Positions 52,555-60,878 of a stretch of 64,000 nt of DNA are shown piece by piece. The notes under the pieces were generated by a model. That model had not been told where the DNA came from. It made no database searches and saw nothing but the letters and a program-made list of their open reading frames with translations. This DNA is from Foetidibacter luteolus (lineage in GTDB: Bacteria; Bacteroidota; Bacteroidia; Chitinophagales; Chitinophagaceae): NCBI RefSeq assembly GCF_009650435.1, contig NZ_VVIP01000078.1:19480-83479 (forward strand), written 5' to 3'. Each line of letters opens with the position of its first letter. Positions within the stretch are counted from its first letter, which is position 1. A program made the position numbers and the translations under genes.

Positions 52555-54156
52555 TTAGTTTTTGCTGATGTCTTTTGCAACTGATAATGCGGATGCAGTT
52601 TCTGCCAAACGGATAAATTCGCTGCGGTAGCCATCGTCGTCGTTGCCGCGGGCACTTTTCGCCAGTGACATTACCTGGCTAAATGAGGCGGACTGGCGGT
52701 ACGCTGAACGGCGTAATAGCAAGCCGAATTCGGCCACAGCCGCAGAAAAGCGGAAGTTTTCTGAAGCATCTTCAAATGCAGCATCAGTTGCAGCAACGGT
52801 TTTTGTCATCAGGTTGCTTACATCTCCGTCGGGCGCTTTGTATCTCAGCTTTATCGTCATCATTTCATCGCTGTAATTATCCTTTACTGCTTCCGGTTGT
52901 TGGTATTTAAGTTCGTCAACTTTGCCGGAGTATTCATCTGCAACGCCTGCCGGGATTACCTCATACAAAGCTGTAACCGTATGGCCGGCGCCAATTTCTC
53001 CCGCATCTTTCTTATCATCGTTAAAATCTTCTTTGCTCAGCATGCGGTTTTCATAGCCAATCAGCCTGTATGATTTTACATGAAGGGGGTTAAACTCAAC
53101 CTGCAGCTTAACATCCTTTGCTATGGCAAATAGGGTTCCGCCAAACTCATTCACCAACACTTTCCTGGCTTCGTCGCTATTGTCTATGTAAGCGTGGTTA
53201 CCGTTACCCTTATCTGCTAACTGCTGCATTTTGTTGTCTTTGTAGTATCCCATGCCGTAGCCAAGCACGGTTAAAAACACGCCACTTTTCCGCTCTTCTT
53301 CTATCAATGCTACCAGTTCATCTTCACTGCTAACGCCAACATTAAAATCTCCATCCGTAGCCAGGATAACCCTGTTATTGCCTTCTTTAATAAAGTGTTC
53401 TTTCGCTACCCGGTAAGCCAGCCTGATGCCTTCCCCGCCAGCGGTAGGGCCGCCTGCCTGCACCGCTTCAACAGCAGCATTTATCTTACGTTTTTCAGAG
53501 CCCTTTACAGATGGCAATACCAGGCCTGCGCTACCGGCATACACTACAATCGCAACCCTGTCTTCATTCCGTAACTGGGTTGCAAGCATTTTAAGGGATG
53601 ATTGTACCAGCGGCAGCTTATTTGGCTCATCCATAGAACCCGAAACATCCACCAGGAAAACCAGGTTGGCGGGCGGCAGGTTTTCTTTTTCAATCTCCCT
53701 GCCTTTTAACCCTATATGAATAAGTTTATGTTCGGGGTTCCAGGGGCAGGAAGCGGTTTCTGTATTAACGGAAAACGGCACTCCTTCACCTGGCTGGGAG
53801 TAGCTGTAATTGAAATAGTTGATCATTTCTTCTATTCTTACAGCACCACGCGGCGGCAGTAAACCGCCTTGTAGGTAACGGCGCACATTGCTGTAAGCAG
53901 CCCTGTCAACATCAACAGAAAAAGTGGAAAGGGGTTGCTTTAAAGCCGTTACAAATGGGTTTTCAACAATATTATCGTACTCTTCTGTGTTGTAGGCTTT
54001 ATTGCTTTCCTCTTTAATTTCCGCAACGTTGTTTTCACGAATGCGGTGTAAGTCGGCTTCAGCAAAATGATGTTCAGTGGAATGGCTGCCCGTATTGCAG
54101 GCGGCAAACAGGCAGGTAAAGGCAACAGCAATTATGCTGTATATGAATACTTTCAT
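52555..54156 (-). CDS. VWA-domain lipoprotein (YfbK-like)
   Basis: 533 residues with a lipoprotein signal (FAAC, Cys20). Then follow the von Willebrand N-terminal region (~75-150, FSVDVDRAAYSNVRRYL), a VWA domain (~163-345) with the metal-ion-dependent adhesion site DVSGS at 170-174, ATDGDFNVG and GGPTAGGEG, and the C-terminal DUF3520 region (~380-525). The MIDAS is intact, so divalent metal-dependent protein binding is expected. Relatives are found on the cell envelope of many Gram-negatives; the partner is unknown. First of a pair with the DUF4349 gene. Confidence 0.93.
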   Translation of the reverse strand: MKVFIYSIIAVAFTCLFAACNTGSHSTEHHFAEADLHRIRENNVAEIKEESNKAYNTEEYDNIVENPFVTALKQPLSTFSVDVDRAAYSNVRRYLQGGLLPPRGAVRIEEMINYFNYSYSQPGEGVPFSVNTETASCPWNPEHKLIHIGLKGREIEKENLPPANLVFLVDVSGSMDEPNKLPLVQSSLKMLATQLRNEDRVAIVVYAGSAGLVLPSVKGSEKRKINAAVEAVQAGGPTAGGEGIRLAYRVAKEHFIKEGNNRVILATDGDFNVGVSSEDELVALIEEERKSGVFLTVLGYGMGYYKDNKMQQLADKGNGNHAYIDNSDEARKVLVNEFGGTLFAIAKDVKLQVEFNPLHVKSYRLIGYENRMLSKEDFNDDKKDAGEIGAGHTVTALYEVIPAGVADEYSGKVDELKYQQPEAVKDNYSDEMMTIKLRYKAPDGDVSNLMTKTVAATDAAFEDASENFRFSAAVAEFGLLLRRSAYRQSASFSQVMSLAKSARGNDDDGYRSEFIRLAETASALSVAKDISKN

Positions 54157-54309
54157 AACAGTGGTTTTAAAGGGGCTTCATTTTCTTAGCCTGCCTTGCA
54201 GGCATGCTGTGTACAACACAGGTGTAGTATAAGAAAGAAGCCTGTTAATTTGAATGTGATGGGATAAAGATGCGCCGGAGAAAAAATTACACAAGCAGCG
54301 CAGGGATAA

Positions 54310-54753
54310 TTACAAACTGTCCTTTTTGCGTAGCCTGATAACGGCACTGTCAGCAGGTTCAAAAATTTCAAATGTACTGTCTGTAATGGCTTTTATTTGC
54401 AAGGGCTTAAATACGGAATCTTCTTTTACATACAGCGTTTGGCTGGATGAATCAACATAATAGGTTCCGGAATCTGCAATGGCGCCGCCGGCATAAATGC
54501 GGTAGCTGCTGTCTGTATTAAACTCAATGCCCAGGCTGTCATGGTAAGAGGCAAAAAGGGTGGTAATCCAATCCGTGGTATCGGCATCAGGTAACGGTAC
54601 GGTATCTTTCTTTTCCGTTATGGTAACAAATCCCCATTTGCCTACCAGCGCTTTAGATGTATCATCTTTTTTAGAACCTGAAAACAGTGTACAGGATGAA
54701 TAAATAACTGCAGTAGCGGCAAGCATAGTTGCAGCAAAGTTTTTGGGTTTCAT
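54310..54753 (-). CDS. Lipocalin-like small lipoprotein
   Basis: 147 residues from the ATG at 54753, which starts a lipoprotein signal (MLAATAVIYSSC, Cys21). The mature part, LVGKWGFVTITEKKD then SLGIEFNTDSSYRIYAGGA and DSGTYYVDSSSQTLYV, has the strand pattern of the lipocalin-like (DUF4923/DUF5004-type) proteins that are common in Bacteroidota. The specific family is not certain. It sits upstream of, and on the same strand as, the VWA gene, with a 153-bp gap. Confidence 0.7.
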   Translation of the reverse strand: MKPKNFAATMLAATAVIYSSCTLFSGSKKDDTSKALVGKWGFVTITEKKDTVPLPDADTTDWITTLFASYHDSLGIEFNTDSSYRIYAGGAIADSGTYYVDSSSQTLYVKEDSVFKPLQIKAITDSTFEIFEPADSAVIRLRKKDSL

Positions 54754-54885
54754 TCGAGTATTTTTTGTGTTGAAAAATGATGCAGGCCTGCAGCTATTCA
54801 TTACACGAATATGGTTTTTGTAACCATTCAATTTAGTTAAAAGAAAGCAAAGAAAACATTCAACACATTCAATAAACGGTAAGGT

Positions 54886-55116
54886 TCAGCAATCATAGAA
54901 TACTGCCGACTTAATACTGCTTACGGTTGACGGATATTTTTTTTCAAATTCAACATCCGTTCTCCACTCACCTTCTACATCCACAAAAAAATTCAGGTTG
55001 GCAAACCCCTGGATAATCTTTTGCGGCACAACCAATACTGTGCTTTTTATGGCATCAGTAAAAAGGGTTACGGTGGCATACATTACCTGCCCGGTGTGTA
55101 CAAACTGAATCGTCAT
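54886..55116 (-). CDS. Small protein of unknown function (76 aa)
   Basis: 76 residues with a beta-strand-rich look (MTIQFVHTGQVMYATVTLFT; INLNFFVDVEGEWRTDVEF-like middle) and a C-terminal YDC. No signal peptide, helix bundle or motif is recognised. The ATG start and the codon use resemble those of its neighbours. Separated by 132 bp from the lipoprotein gene downstream. Confidence 0.55.
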   Translation of the reverse strand: MTIQFVHTGQVMYATVTLFTDAIKSTVLVVPQKIIQGFANLNFFVDVEGEWRTDVEFEKKYPSTVSSIKSAVFYDC

Positions 55117-55267
55117 AGTATGTTATTTTAAAAATTAAAGGGAAAGAAGGATTGAAAACTTTTAAAGGAAGGTTTGAAGAAGGGAGCAATGCAATTTAAC
55201 CATAATCGGGCTGAAACGGGATTAAAATTTTACCTCTTATGCCACACCCGCTGTTTGGCTTGCAAAA

Positions 55268-55300
55268 TTTGCTGCCGGTAGCCGCAAGCGGCTATCTTTG
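55268..55300 (+). promoter_or_regulatory. tgt promoter with inverted repeat inside
   Basis: TTTG (55268-55271), 21 bp, then TATCTTTG (55293-55300) is a complete Bacteroidota -33/-7 promoter 19 bp before the tgt ATG. The inverted repeat TAGCCGCAAGCGGCTA (55279-55294) lies between the boxes and touches the -7 element, so it is a possible operator. Confidence 0.65.
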
Positions 55301-55319
55301 CACGCCCTAAAAGGTGTTT

Positions 55320-56459
55320 ATGGCAGCATTACAGTTTCAGTTACAGCATACGGCGCAGGATAGCAAAGCAAGAGCAGGAAAGATAACCACAGATCACGGT
55401 GAAATACTTACGCCCATTTTTATGCCCGTAGGCACTGTGGGCAGCGTTAAAGCTGTTACCCAACCCCAGTTGAAATCTGAAATAAATGCGCAGATCATTC
55501 TTGGCAACACCTACCACCTGTACCTGCGGCCGGGAATAGAAGTGCTGGAAGCCGCGGGTGGCCTGCACGCCTTTAACGGGTGGGACAGGCCCATACTTAC
55601 CGACAGCGGGGGCTACCAGGTTTTTTCACTGGCAGAAAACCGTAAGCTTACAGAAGAAGGCGCCCTGTTTCAAAGCCATATTGATGGAAGCAGGCATTTG
55701 TTTACAGCGGAAAATGTAATGGATATTCAGCGCAGCATCGGCGCCGACATTATCATGGCTTTTGATGAATGCCCGCCTTACCCCAGCGAATACGCGTACG
55801 CCAAAAAAAGCATGGAGCTTACCCACCGCTGGCTTGACAGGTGTTTTAAAAGGCTTTCTGAAACGCCAGGCAAATATGGTTATACGCAAAACCTTTTTCC
55901 TATTGTACAGGGCAGCACTTATAAAGATTTAAGGGTGGCTTCAAGCCAGTATGTGGCATCCAAAGAGGCAACGGGCAATGCCATTGGCGGCTTAAGCGTT
56001 GGCGAGCCCGAAGAAATGATGTATGAGTTTACAGCGCTGTGCTGCGAAAACCTTCCCTGGCTTAAACCACGTTACCTGATGGGCGTTGGCACACCCTGGA
56101 ATATACTGGAATGTATAGACCGCGGCATTGATATGTTCGATTGTGTTATGCCCACCCGCAATGGCCGCAACGGCATGCTGTTTACCACCAAAGGTGTCAT
56201 CAATATCAAAAACAAAAAATGGGCAACCGACTTCTCCCCCATTGACGACGCGTTGCCCGCCGAAACGAGCCAATACTACAGCAAGGCTTACCTGCGCCAC
56301 CTGTTTGTGGCCAGCGAAATACTGGGCCTGCAACTGGCCAGCATACAGAATTTAAGTTTTTACCTGTGGCTGGTACAACAGGCCCGCGAACACATCATGG
56401 CAGGCGATTTCAACTCCTGGAAAAAGTCTTCGGTTGAAATTTTCCGTACGCGTTTGTAG
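55320..56459 (+). CDS. tgt: tRNA-guanine transglycosylase lacking the zinc-site residues
   Basis: 379 residues from the ATG at 55320 (a GTG at 55314 is less likely). It exchanges guanine-34 for a queuine precursor in GUN-anticodon tRNAs. Active-site elements are intact: LTDSGGYQVFSL (general acid-base Asp95), GGLSVGE and GIDMFDCVMPTRNGR (nucleophile Asp274). The C-terminal structural zinc site of E. coli-type Tgt (CxCxxC and a later His) is not present: the region reads DDALPAETSQYYSKAY (~309-324), and the His position is Gln343 in ASIQNLSFY. The rest of the fold aligns well. Monocistronic with a clear promoter. Confidence 0.94.
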   Translation: MAALQFQLQHTAQDSKARAGKITTDHGEILTPIFMPVGTVGSVKAVTQPQLKSEINAQIILGNTYHLYLRPGIEVLEAAGGLHAFNGWDRPILTDSGGYQVFSLAENRKLTEEGALFQSHIDGSRHLFTAENVMDIQRSIGADIIMAFDECPPYPSEYAYAKKSMELTHRWLDRCFKRLSETPGKYGYTQNLFPIVQGSTYKDLRVASSQYVASKEATGNAIGGLSVGEPEEMMYEFTALCCENLPWLKPRYLMGVGTPWNILECIDRGIDMFDCVMPTRNGRNGMLFTTKGVINIKNKKWATDFSPIDDALPAETSQYYSKAYLRHLFVASEILGLQLASIQNLSFYLWLVQQAREHIMAGDFNSWKKSSVEIFRTRL

Positions 56460-56481
56460 CATTTTTTGTGTCCAGACTAAA

Positions 56482-56520
56482 GCGCTGCTATGAGGCTTTC
56501 GTTGTGTCAGTACCTTGTAC
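56482..56520 (+). repeat. Family F repeat copy
   Basis: CTGCTATGAGGCTTTCG, TTGTGTCAG and CCTTGTAC in the usual order. It lies in the 295-bp gap between tgt and the AT-rich cassette. Confidence 0.55.
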
Positions 56521-56754
56521 TTTATATCTTTACGCGGCAAAAAATGTAGCAATCTGTTTGATAGCAAAGAACTGCAAGTCCACCCTCATTAAAATATATC
56601 CAACCAACCGGCAACAGTGCCGTGAAAATCATTTGTGATGCCGGTATTGACTGCTGTAGTGGTTTGATTACCATCTCAAAAATTTTACAATACGCAAGAA
56701 TAACCACCAACAACCTAACTTGCCAGACAGAATGAGTTTTTGTAAATTCGTAGT

Positions 56755-57279
56755 GTGAAAAAAAGAAAAGAAACAGGACTTGATTTTAAGATTGATAAAC
56801 TAACTAACTCAATTGAAAACCTTGCCACGGGTGAAATTTTTGACACAGAAATTGTCAGGTTAACAGAAACGGATGTTAAGCAAATAAAAAGAAACGATTG
56901 GCAATTTAATTGGCATAAGGAACTTAAGGACATGAGTAAAGAGGTTTATAAACTGACTACAGTTAACAATCCAACTATTATTCAAGGTTTATTAAGCATT
57001 GAGGATAAACAAGACCACATTTTTATGCACCTGATTGAAAGTTCAAAATTCAATAAGGGAAAAATGAAGGTGTATTTAGGGGTTCCGGGAAATTTAGTCG
57101 CATATGCCTGTAAAGTTTCGGTGGACAAAGGCTACGAGGGATTTCTTGCTTTTGACGCAAAATCCGCACTAATCAAGCATTACGAACAAACACTTCTTGC
57201 AACACACTTTCGTGGGCTTAGGATGTTTATAGAAACAAGTGCCGCTTTGAAACTTATATCACAGTATTTTAAAAGCTAA
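56755..57279 (+). CDS. GNAT-like protein, candidate toxin of a two-gene cassette
   Basis: 174 residues from a GTG start. N-terminal half: KIDKLTNSIENLATGEIFDT, then VYKLTTVNNPTIIQGLLSIE and IFMHLIESSKFNKG. C-terminal half: VPGNLVAYACKVSVDKGYEG and LAFDAKSALIKHYEQTL, which resembles the acetyl-CoA-binding core of the GNAT acetyltransferase fold, ending ALKLISQYFKS. I recall proteins like this as uncharacterised in many Bacteroidota; the GNAT assignment is by fold pattern only. About one third G+C by eye over its first part versus about half in neighbours. A TAAATTCG sequence 8 bp before the GTG is close to a -7 box. The 56-aa gene follows after 4 bp. Confidence 0.65.
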   Translation: MKKRKETGLDFKIDKLTNSIENLATGEIFDTEIVRLTETDVKQIKRNDWQFNWHKELKDMSKEVYKLTTVNNPTIIQGLLSIEDKQDHIFMHLIESSKFNKGKMKVYLGVPGNLVAYACKVSVDKGYEGFLAFDAKSALIKHYEQTLLATHFRGLRMFIETSAALKLISQYFKS

Positions 57280-57283
57280 AAAT

Positions 57284-57454
57284 ATGGGACTGGTTAAAGA
57301 ACCAAAAAATGTAGACTTTTCAGCGAAGTCTGAACCGTGGACAGAAAAAGAGCTTGCAGACTTCAGAAAAGTAATGCAGGAAATCAAAGCCAAAAATGCC
57401 AAACGCAAAGAGAATGCTGTGCGGAGAAAATCCAAACAGAAACACCTTGCCTGA
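57284..57454 (+). CDS. 56-aa basic protein, candidate antitoxin
   Basis: 56 residues, ATG to TGA: MGLVKEPKNVDFSAKSEPWT, EKELADFRKVMQEIKAKNAK and a Lys/Arg-rich end. One amphipathic helix from ~20 to ~50 is likely, preceded by an extended N-terminal part. It starts 4 bp after the stop of the GNAT-like gene, so the two are co-transcribed. Small charged partners of this shape are typical of antitoxins, but the toxin-first order is the less common one and no known antitoxin family was recognised. Confidence 0.6.
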   Translation: MGLVKEPKNVDFSAKSEPWTEKELADFRKVMQEIKAKNAKRKENAVRRKSKQKHLA

Positions 57455-57586
57455 GTACCTGTTTTTAAAGGTTTTGCACCTATGCAAGAAGACGCATGCA
57501 CGAGATTGATTATATCCCAGCCATATCCACACTTGTTAGCATCTTTATAACATAAACAGCCGGGTGCTGACGTTATATTTGTTACA

Positions 57587-58471
57587 ATGAATTACAATCC
57601 CGCACAGGACCATTTTGAGTCCAGGAAAAACATGAAAGCGCTGGGTTACACAGCGGCTATCTGCGCAGGCATATTTATGCTGCTGTTTTTTATTAGCTGG
57701 ACGTTGCCGCAACTGCCGCCACAGGTGCAGGACGAAGGCGTGGAAGTTAACCTGGGCAACAGTGACCAGGGCCTGGGCGATGTGGCCCCCATGATACCGG
57801 GAGAACCCACAGAATCTGAAGAAACCAATGTAAACCCTACCACGCCAGTATCGCAACCTGCCCCGGCAGAGGAAGACAATAAACTGGAAGAAGACAATGC
57901 AGAAGATGCCACACCGGTAAACCCATCCAAACCAAAAGTAAAACCCAACCCAAAATCAACCACAACACCGGAAATAAAAAAGCCTACACCCAAAGCCACT
58001 TTGAATACCACACCTGCCAAACCAAAGCCAAAAGCGGTATATGCCGGTGGTAAAAACACAGGCAACGGCGGCAATGGTGCAGATAGTTATAACGGCGTTC
58101 GCAACCAGGGCATTGCCGGTGGTAACGGAGACCAGGGCAAGGCCAACGGCAACCCCAATTCAGACAGCTATACAGGCAATGGCGGCACTGGTAAAAGCGG
58201 TGTTAGCATACGCAGCGGTTTAAGCGGCAGAAGGTTTAGTATGCCTTCATTCCAGGATGATTTTAATGAAAATGCTAAAGTAGCTGTAGATATAAAAGTA
58301 AGCAGGGAAGGCAGGGTAACAAGTGCCATCATTAACCCACGTGGTACTACAACAACCAACAGCAATATAAAGGCTATCGCACAGCGCAAAGCTTTACAGT
58401 TAAAGTTTAATGCAGGCTCTATGGATGAACAATCCGGAACGATTGTATTTAACTTTAAGCTCAGGGATTAA
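57587..58471 (+). CDS. TonB/TolA-like energy-transducer protein
   Basis: 294 residues: a short cytoplasmic N-terminus, one transmembrane helix at ~19-41 (GYTAAICAGIFMLLFFISW), a Pro/Glu/Thr/Lys-rich periplasmic linker (~45-150), a Gly/Asn-rich segment (~150-205) and a C-terminal domain (~210-294) with AVDIKVSREGRVTSAIINPRG, the strand pattern of the TonB C-terminal domain. It would couple the proton motive force to outer-membrane receptors such as the two encoded at 8822 and 12811, but no exbB or exbD is in the window. The TonB C-terminal YP motif is not seen, so it could be a TolA-like or variant protein. Confidence 0.75.
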   Translation: MNYNPAQDHFESRKNMKALGYTAAICAGIFMLLFFISWTLPQLPPQVQDEGVEVNLGNSDQGLGDVAPMIPGEPTESEETNVNPTTPVSQPAPAEEDNKLEEDNAEDATPVNPSKPKVKPNPKSTTTPEIKKPTPKATLNTTPAKPKPKAVYAGGKNTGNGGNGADSYNGVRNQGIAGGNGDQGKANGNPNSDSYTGNGGTGKSGVSIRSGLSGRRFSMPSFQDDFNENAKVAVDIKVSREGRVTSAIINPRGTTTTNSNIKAIAQRKALQLKFNAGSMDEQSGTIVFNFKLRD

Positions 58472-58494
58472 GCACTTATTGTGTCCATCTAATA

Positions 58495-59634
58495 TCAAAA
58501 AGCTTCACCGGTATAAAAGTAAAAGCCCGGGCCGTCTTTGGTAAAACCAAGATCGAAGCGCAGGAAAATATCTTTTTTCTTAAACAGCAGGTACCTTAAC
58601 CCTGCGCCGCCGGATAAACGTGTGTTGTTTAGCTGGAATGCTTTTACCTGCGGTGCAACGGCAGCCATTCCGGCAAAAACAGTAGCGCCAAAACGTTTGC
58701 TGAAGCTCAACGGCAGCATACGGTATTCCACTTGTGCGGCAAGCAGGTTTTTATCGCGGTAACGGCCCTGGTAGTAGCCACGCATCATCATATCCCCGCC
58801 CATAAGTGCTAACTGGTTAAAAGGCACTTCACCGGTAAGAAAATTACCCAGCACCTGCCAGGCAATCACGTTGTTTTTATGGTAAGGATGGTAAGATCGC
58901 ACATCCACGTTAATGCTCCTGAAACGGTAATCGCTGCCGATGGAAGGGCCGTATTTCATCCAGCCGATTTCTCCAAAAAGCCCCTTGCGCACATTCAGCA
59001 CATTGTGCCTGTTATCATACACCAGCGCCAGGCCGGCCCCTATATTGGTAGTGCCGCTGCTGCCTGCCGGTGGCACATGCGGGTTAATTTCCGGCTGGTT
59101 AAAATCAACGCTAAAAAGTTGCTGGTAATCTACCTCAGGTCCAAGAAAAAGGTTGGGCTTTATTTTTCTGAGCACCCGCTGCCTGAACAAAATGTAATTG
59201 GCATCTACCACAGCAGGGTTTTCGTACGGCGCATCAGGGCCAACGCCATAATACAGCAAGGGAAAACGTTGTATGCGTGTCCTGCCCAGGAAAAACCACT
59301 TGTCCTGGTGGCCGTAAATGGCATTGTCAATCCACAAACCATATTGCGCCTTAAAGGTAAAAAAAGTAAAAGCCTGTACTTCGCTAAGGCGGTTCATGCT
59401 GTCGTTACGAGCCCTGAAAAGCCAGAGCGATGAAGCGCCCACTTCCAGCCCCGTTTCCGGCGCATAGCCCAACGTAGGGTACACCCTGAAACTTTTTTCA
59501 GTTGCGGAAGCAGTATCGTTAAAGAATTTCTTTACCTGCCCGGTAAGCCAACGGGCAGGAGATTGCCCATGAACAAAACCAGCGATACAAACCAATAAAA
59601 CGGTAGCAACTATTTTCTGAAGTTGATAAAGCAT
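58495..59634 (-). CDS. BamA/TamA-type outer membrane protein
   Basis: 379 residues: signal peptide (MLYQLQKIVATVLLVCIAGFVHG), then an Omp85-type beta-barrel without recognisable POTRA repeats. Barrel signs are the periodic aromatic strands, GGDMMMRGYYQGRYRDKNLLA with the conserved RGY loop-6 motif, and the C-terminal FDLGFTKDGPGFYFYTGEAF ending in Phe. Short POTRA-less members of this superfamily are common in Bacteroidota and often annotated as surface antigen/D15 proteins; function unknown. Convergent with the TonB-like gene with 23 bp between the stops. Confidence 0.85.
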   Translation of the reverse strand: MLYQLQKIVATVLLVCIAGFVHGQSPARWLTGQVKKFFNDTASATEKSFRVYPTLGYAPETGLEVGASSLWLFRARNDSMNRLSEVQAFTFFTFKAQYGLWIDNAIYGHQDKWFFLGRTRIQRFPLLYYGVGPDAPYENPAVVDANYILFRQRVLRKIKPNLFLGPEVDYQQLFSVDFNQPEINPHVPPAGSSGTTNIGAGLALVYDNRHNVLNVRKGLFGEIGWMKYGPSIGSDYRFRSINVDVRSYHPYHKNNVIAWQVLGNFLTGEVPFNQLALMGGDMMMRGYYQGRYRDKNLLAAQVEYRMLPLSFSKRFGATVFAGMAAVAPQVKAFQLNNTRLSGGAGLRYLLFKKKDIFLRFDLGFTKDGPGFYFYTGEAF

Positions 59635-59878
59635 ACATTTTCTTTAGTCCCGGAAACATGAGCCGTAAAAACCCGTTAGCGCAGCCTGGCAAAGTTTAGT
59701 CTTTACCTATCCGTCAAACAACTGTAATACATTGTTGTTCAATTATTCACGGCAAAAATAAATTATTCAATAATAAGCCAGGGGGCTTAACAGAAGAGCA
59801 ATAATCTGTAAATGGCTTATAAAGAACGATGAAAGAGGTTTATTACCGGAGAAACGGTAGATGTAGGATAAAATTTTT

Positions 59879-60024
59879 TGGGGGTGTCCCTCGTACCTCG
59901 GGCCGGGCTTTCCGCTCATACTCCGGCACAAGGTCCGGCTGCGATGGCCTCACCGGGGTATCCGCTTCAATCCCTCACCCGACAGCCCGTTGCCGGTTGC
60001 AAGTTGCAGGTTACCGGTCTGTTG
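59879..60024 (-). repeat. Left inverted terminus: family A copy A9 plus block B
   Basis: Minus-oriented full family A copy (59879-59985) joined to block B (59986-60024). Its parts: GGGTGAGGGATTGAAGCGGA, TACCCCGGTGAGGCC, GCCGGAGTATGAGCGGAAAG and CCCGGCCC. It is an inverted partner of 60879-61031. Confidence 0.85.
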
Positions 60025-60112
60025 ATGTGTAAGATGATGCTTTTGTTTTGAAGATGCAATCAGGAAAAAGAAACTACCAGGTAGCTGATTGCCAGTTTCT
60101 TGATGTGGTGAT

Positions 60113-60316
60113 GTTGATATGGTGTCTTGAAGTTTGCCCGAAGGGCATTAATAACAATAGACACGGGTGAAACCCGTGGTAAAAGCAAGTACCCGTTCAA
60201 CAACCCTGCAAGGGTTGAATATACACAAGCGTTCAACCCCTGCAGGGTTGGATTGTCATGCCGCAAGTAACCCCGGTTTTCAACCGGGGCTATTATAAGT
60301 AAAGCCTTTCAGGCTT
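60113..60316 (-). repeat. Repeat block C, six-hairpin array, copy 2 (inverted)
   Basis: Inverted copy of 36695-36927 with order kept: GTTGATATGGTGTCTTGAAG, TGCCCGAAGGGCA, ACACGGGTGAAACCCGTGG-type palindrome, CAACCCTGCAAGGGTTG, CAACCCCTGCAGGGTTG, CCCCGGTTTTCAACCGGGG and AAAGCCTTTCAGGCTTT. Confidence 0.85.
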
Positions 60317-60401
60317 TTGCATAGCTTTTCTGCAAAATGGTCGGATGTAAGGCACAAGGTTTTACAAGCTTATGTAAATCAATATCATTTAGTTAAGAAC
60401 C

Positions 60402-60515
60402 TAATGTCGGGTTGAGTTTCGAAACTTCGGGATCGAAACCGTTTTATGTGCCTGCTTTTCACGCATCCCGGCCTTCGATTCCGAAGTCTCCGAATTCAGG
60501 CTGACATCCTTAATT
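60402..60515. repeat. Divergent copy of the CAGGCTGACA-family inverted repeat
   Basis: Left arm TAATGTCGGGTTGAG..TTTCG with two further TTCGGGATCG-like segments, right arm ending CAGGCTGACATCCTTAATT. It resembles the 1628-1748 element with extra small inverted repeats in the middle. Confidence 0.55.
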
Positions 60516-60561
60516 AAACGGCATTGATAGCTTGATGATTATTTTTTACACAGCCAACCTT

Positions 60562-60650
60562 AAAGCTCCGTAGGAGCGATATGTTAGTAGCAGGCAGACA
60601 GACACGGCCTGTTTGTAAAGCCTCGTAGAGGCGATATGTTCAGCAGGCTT
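60562..60650. repeat. Two CTCCGTAGGAGCGATATG-type hairpin units
   Basis: AGCTCCGTAGGAGCGATATG and AGCCTCGTAGAGGCGATATG, each followed by TT and a short tail. They are inverted relative to the ATATCGCACCTACGGCGCTC and GCCGCCTCTACGAGGCTTTG units in block D that follows. Confidence 0.7.
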
Positions 60651-60667
60651 TTGCAACAATGCCTGCT

Positions 60668-60806
60668 AACCATCCATCACGCGGTTACACATCATCCTGC
60701 TTAACATATCGCACCTACGGCGCTCTCTTCACATAGGGTTGTCCTTACCTACTAACATGCCGCCTCTACGAGGCTTTGTTGTTTGATGTTCTTTTGTTCA
60801 ACGTTA
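60668..60806 (+). repeat. Repeat block D, copy 2
   Basis: Same order as 36552-36692: CATCACGC, ACATATCGCACCTACGGCGC, TACTAACATG, the GCCTCTACGAGGC hairpin and TTCTTTTGTTCAACGTT. Confidence 0.75.
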
Positions 60807-60878
60807 ATGTTAGCGGCTTTGCCGATATGCGGAACCTGCATTTCATCATCCCCAAGTAACAACAAACACTCACCCAAT

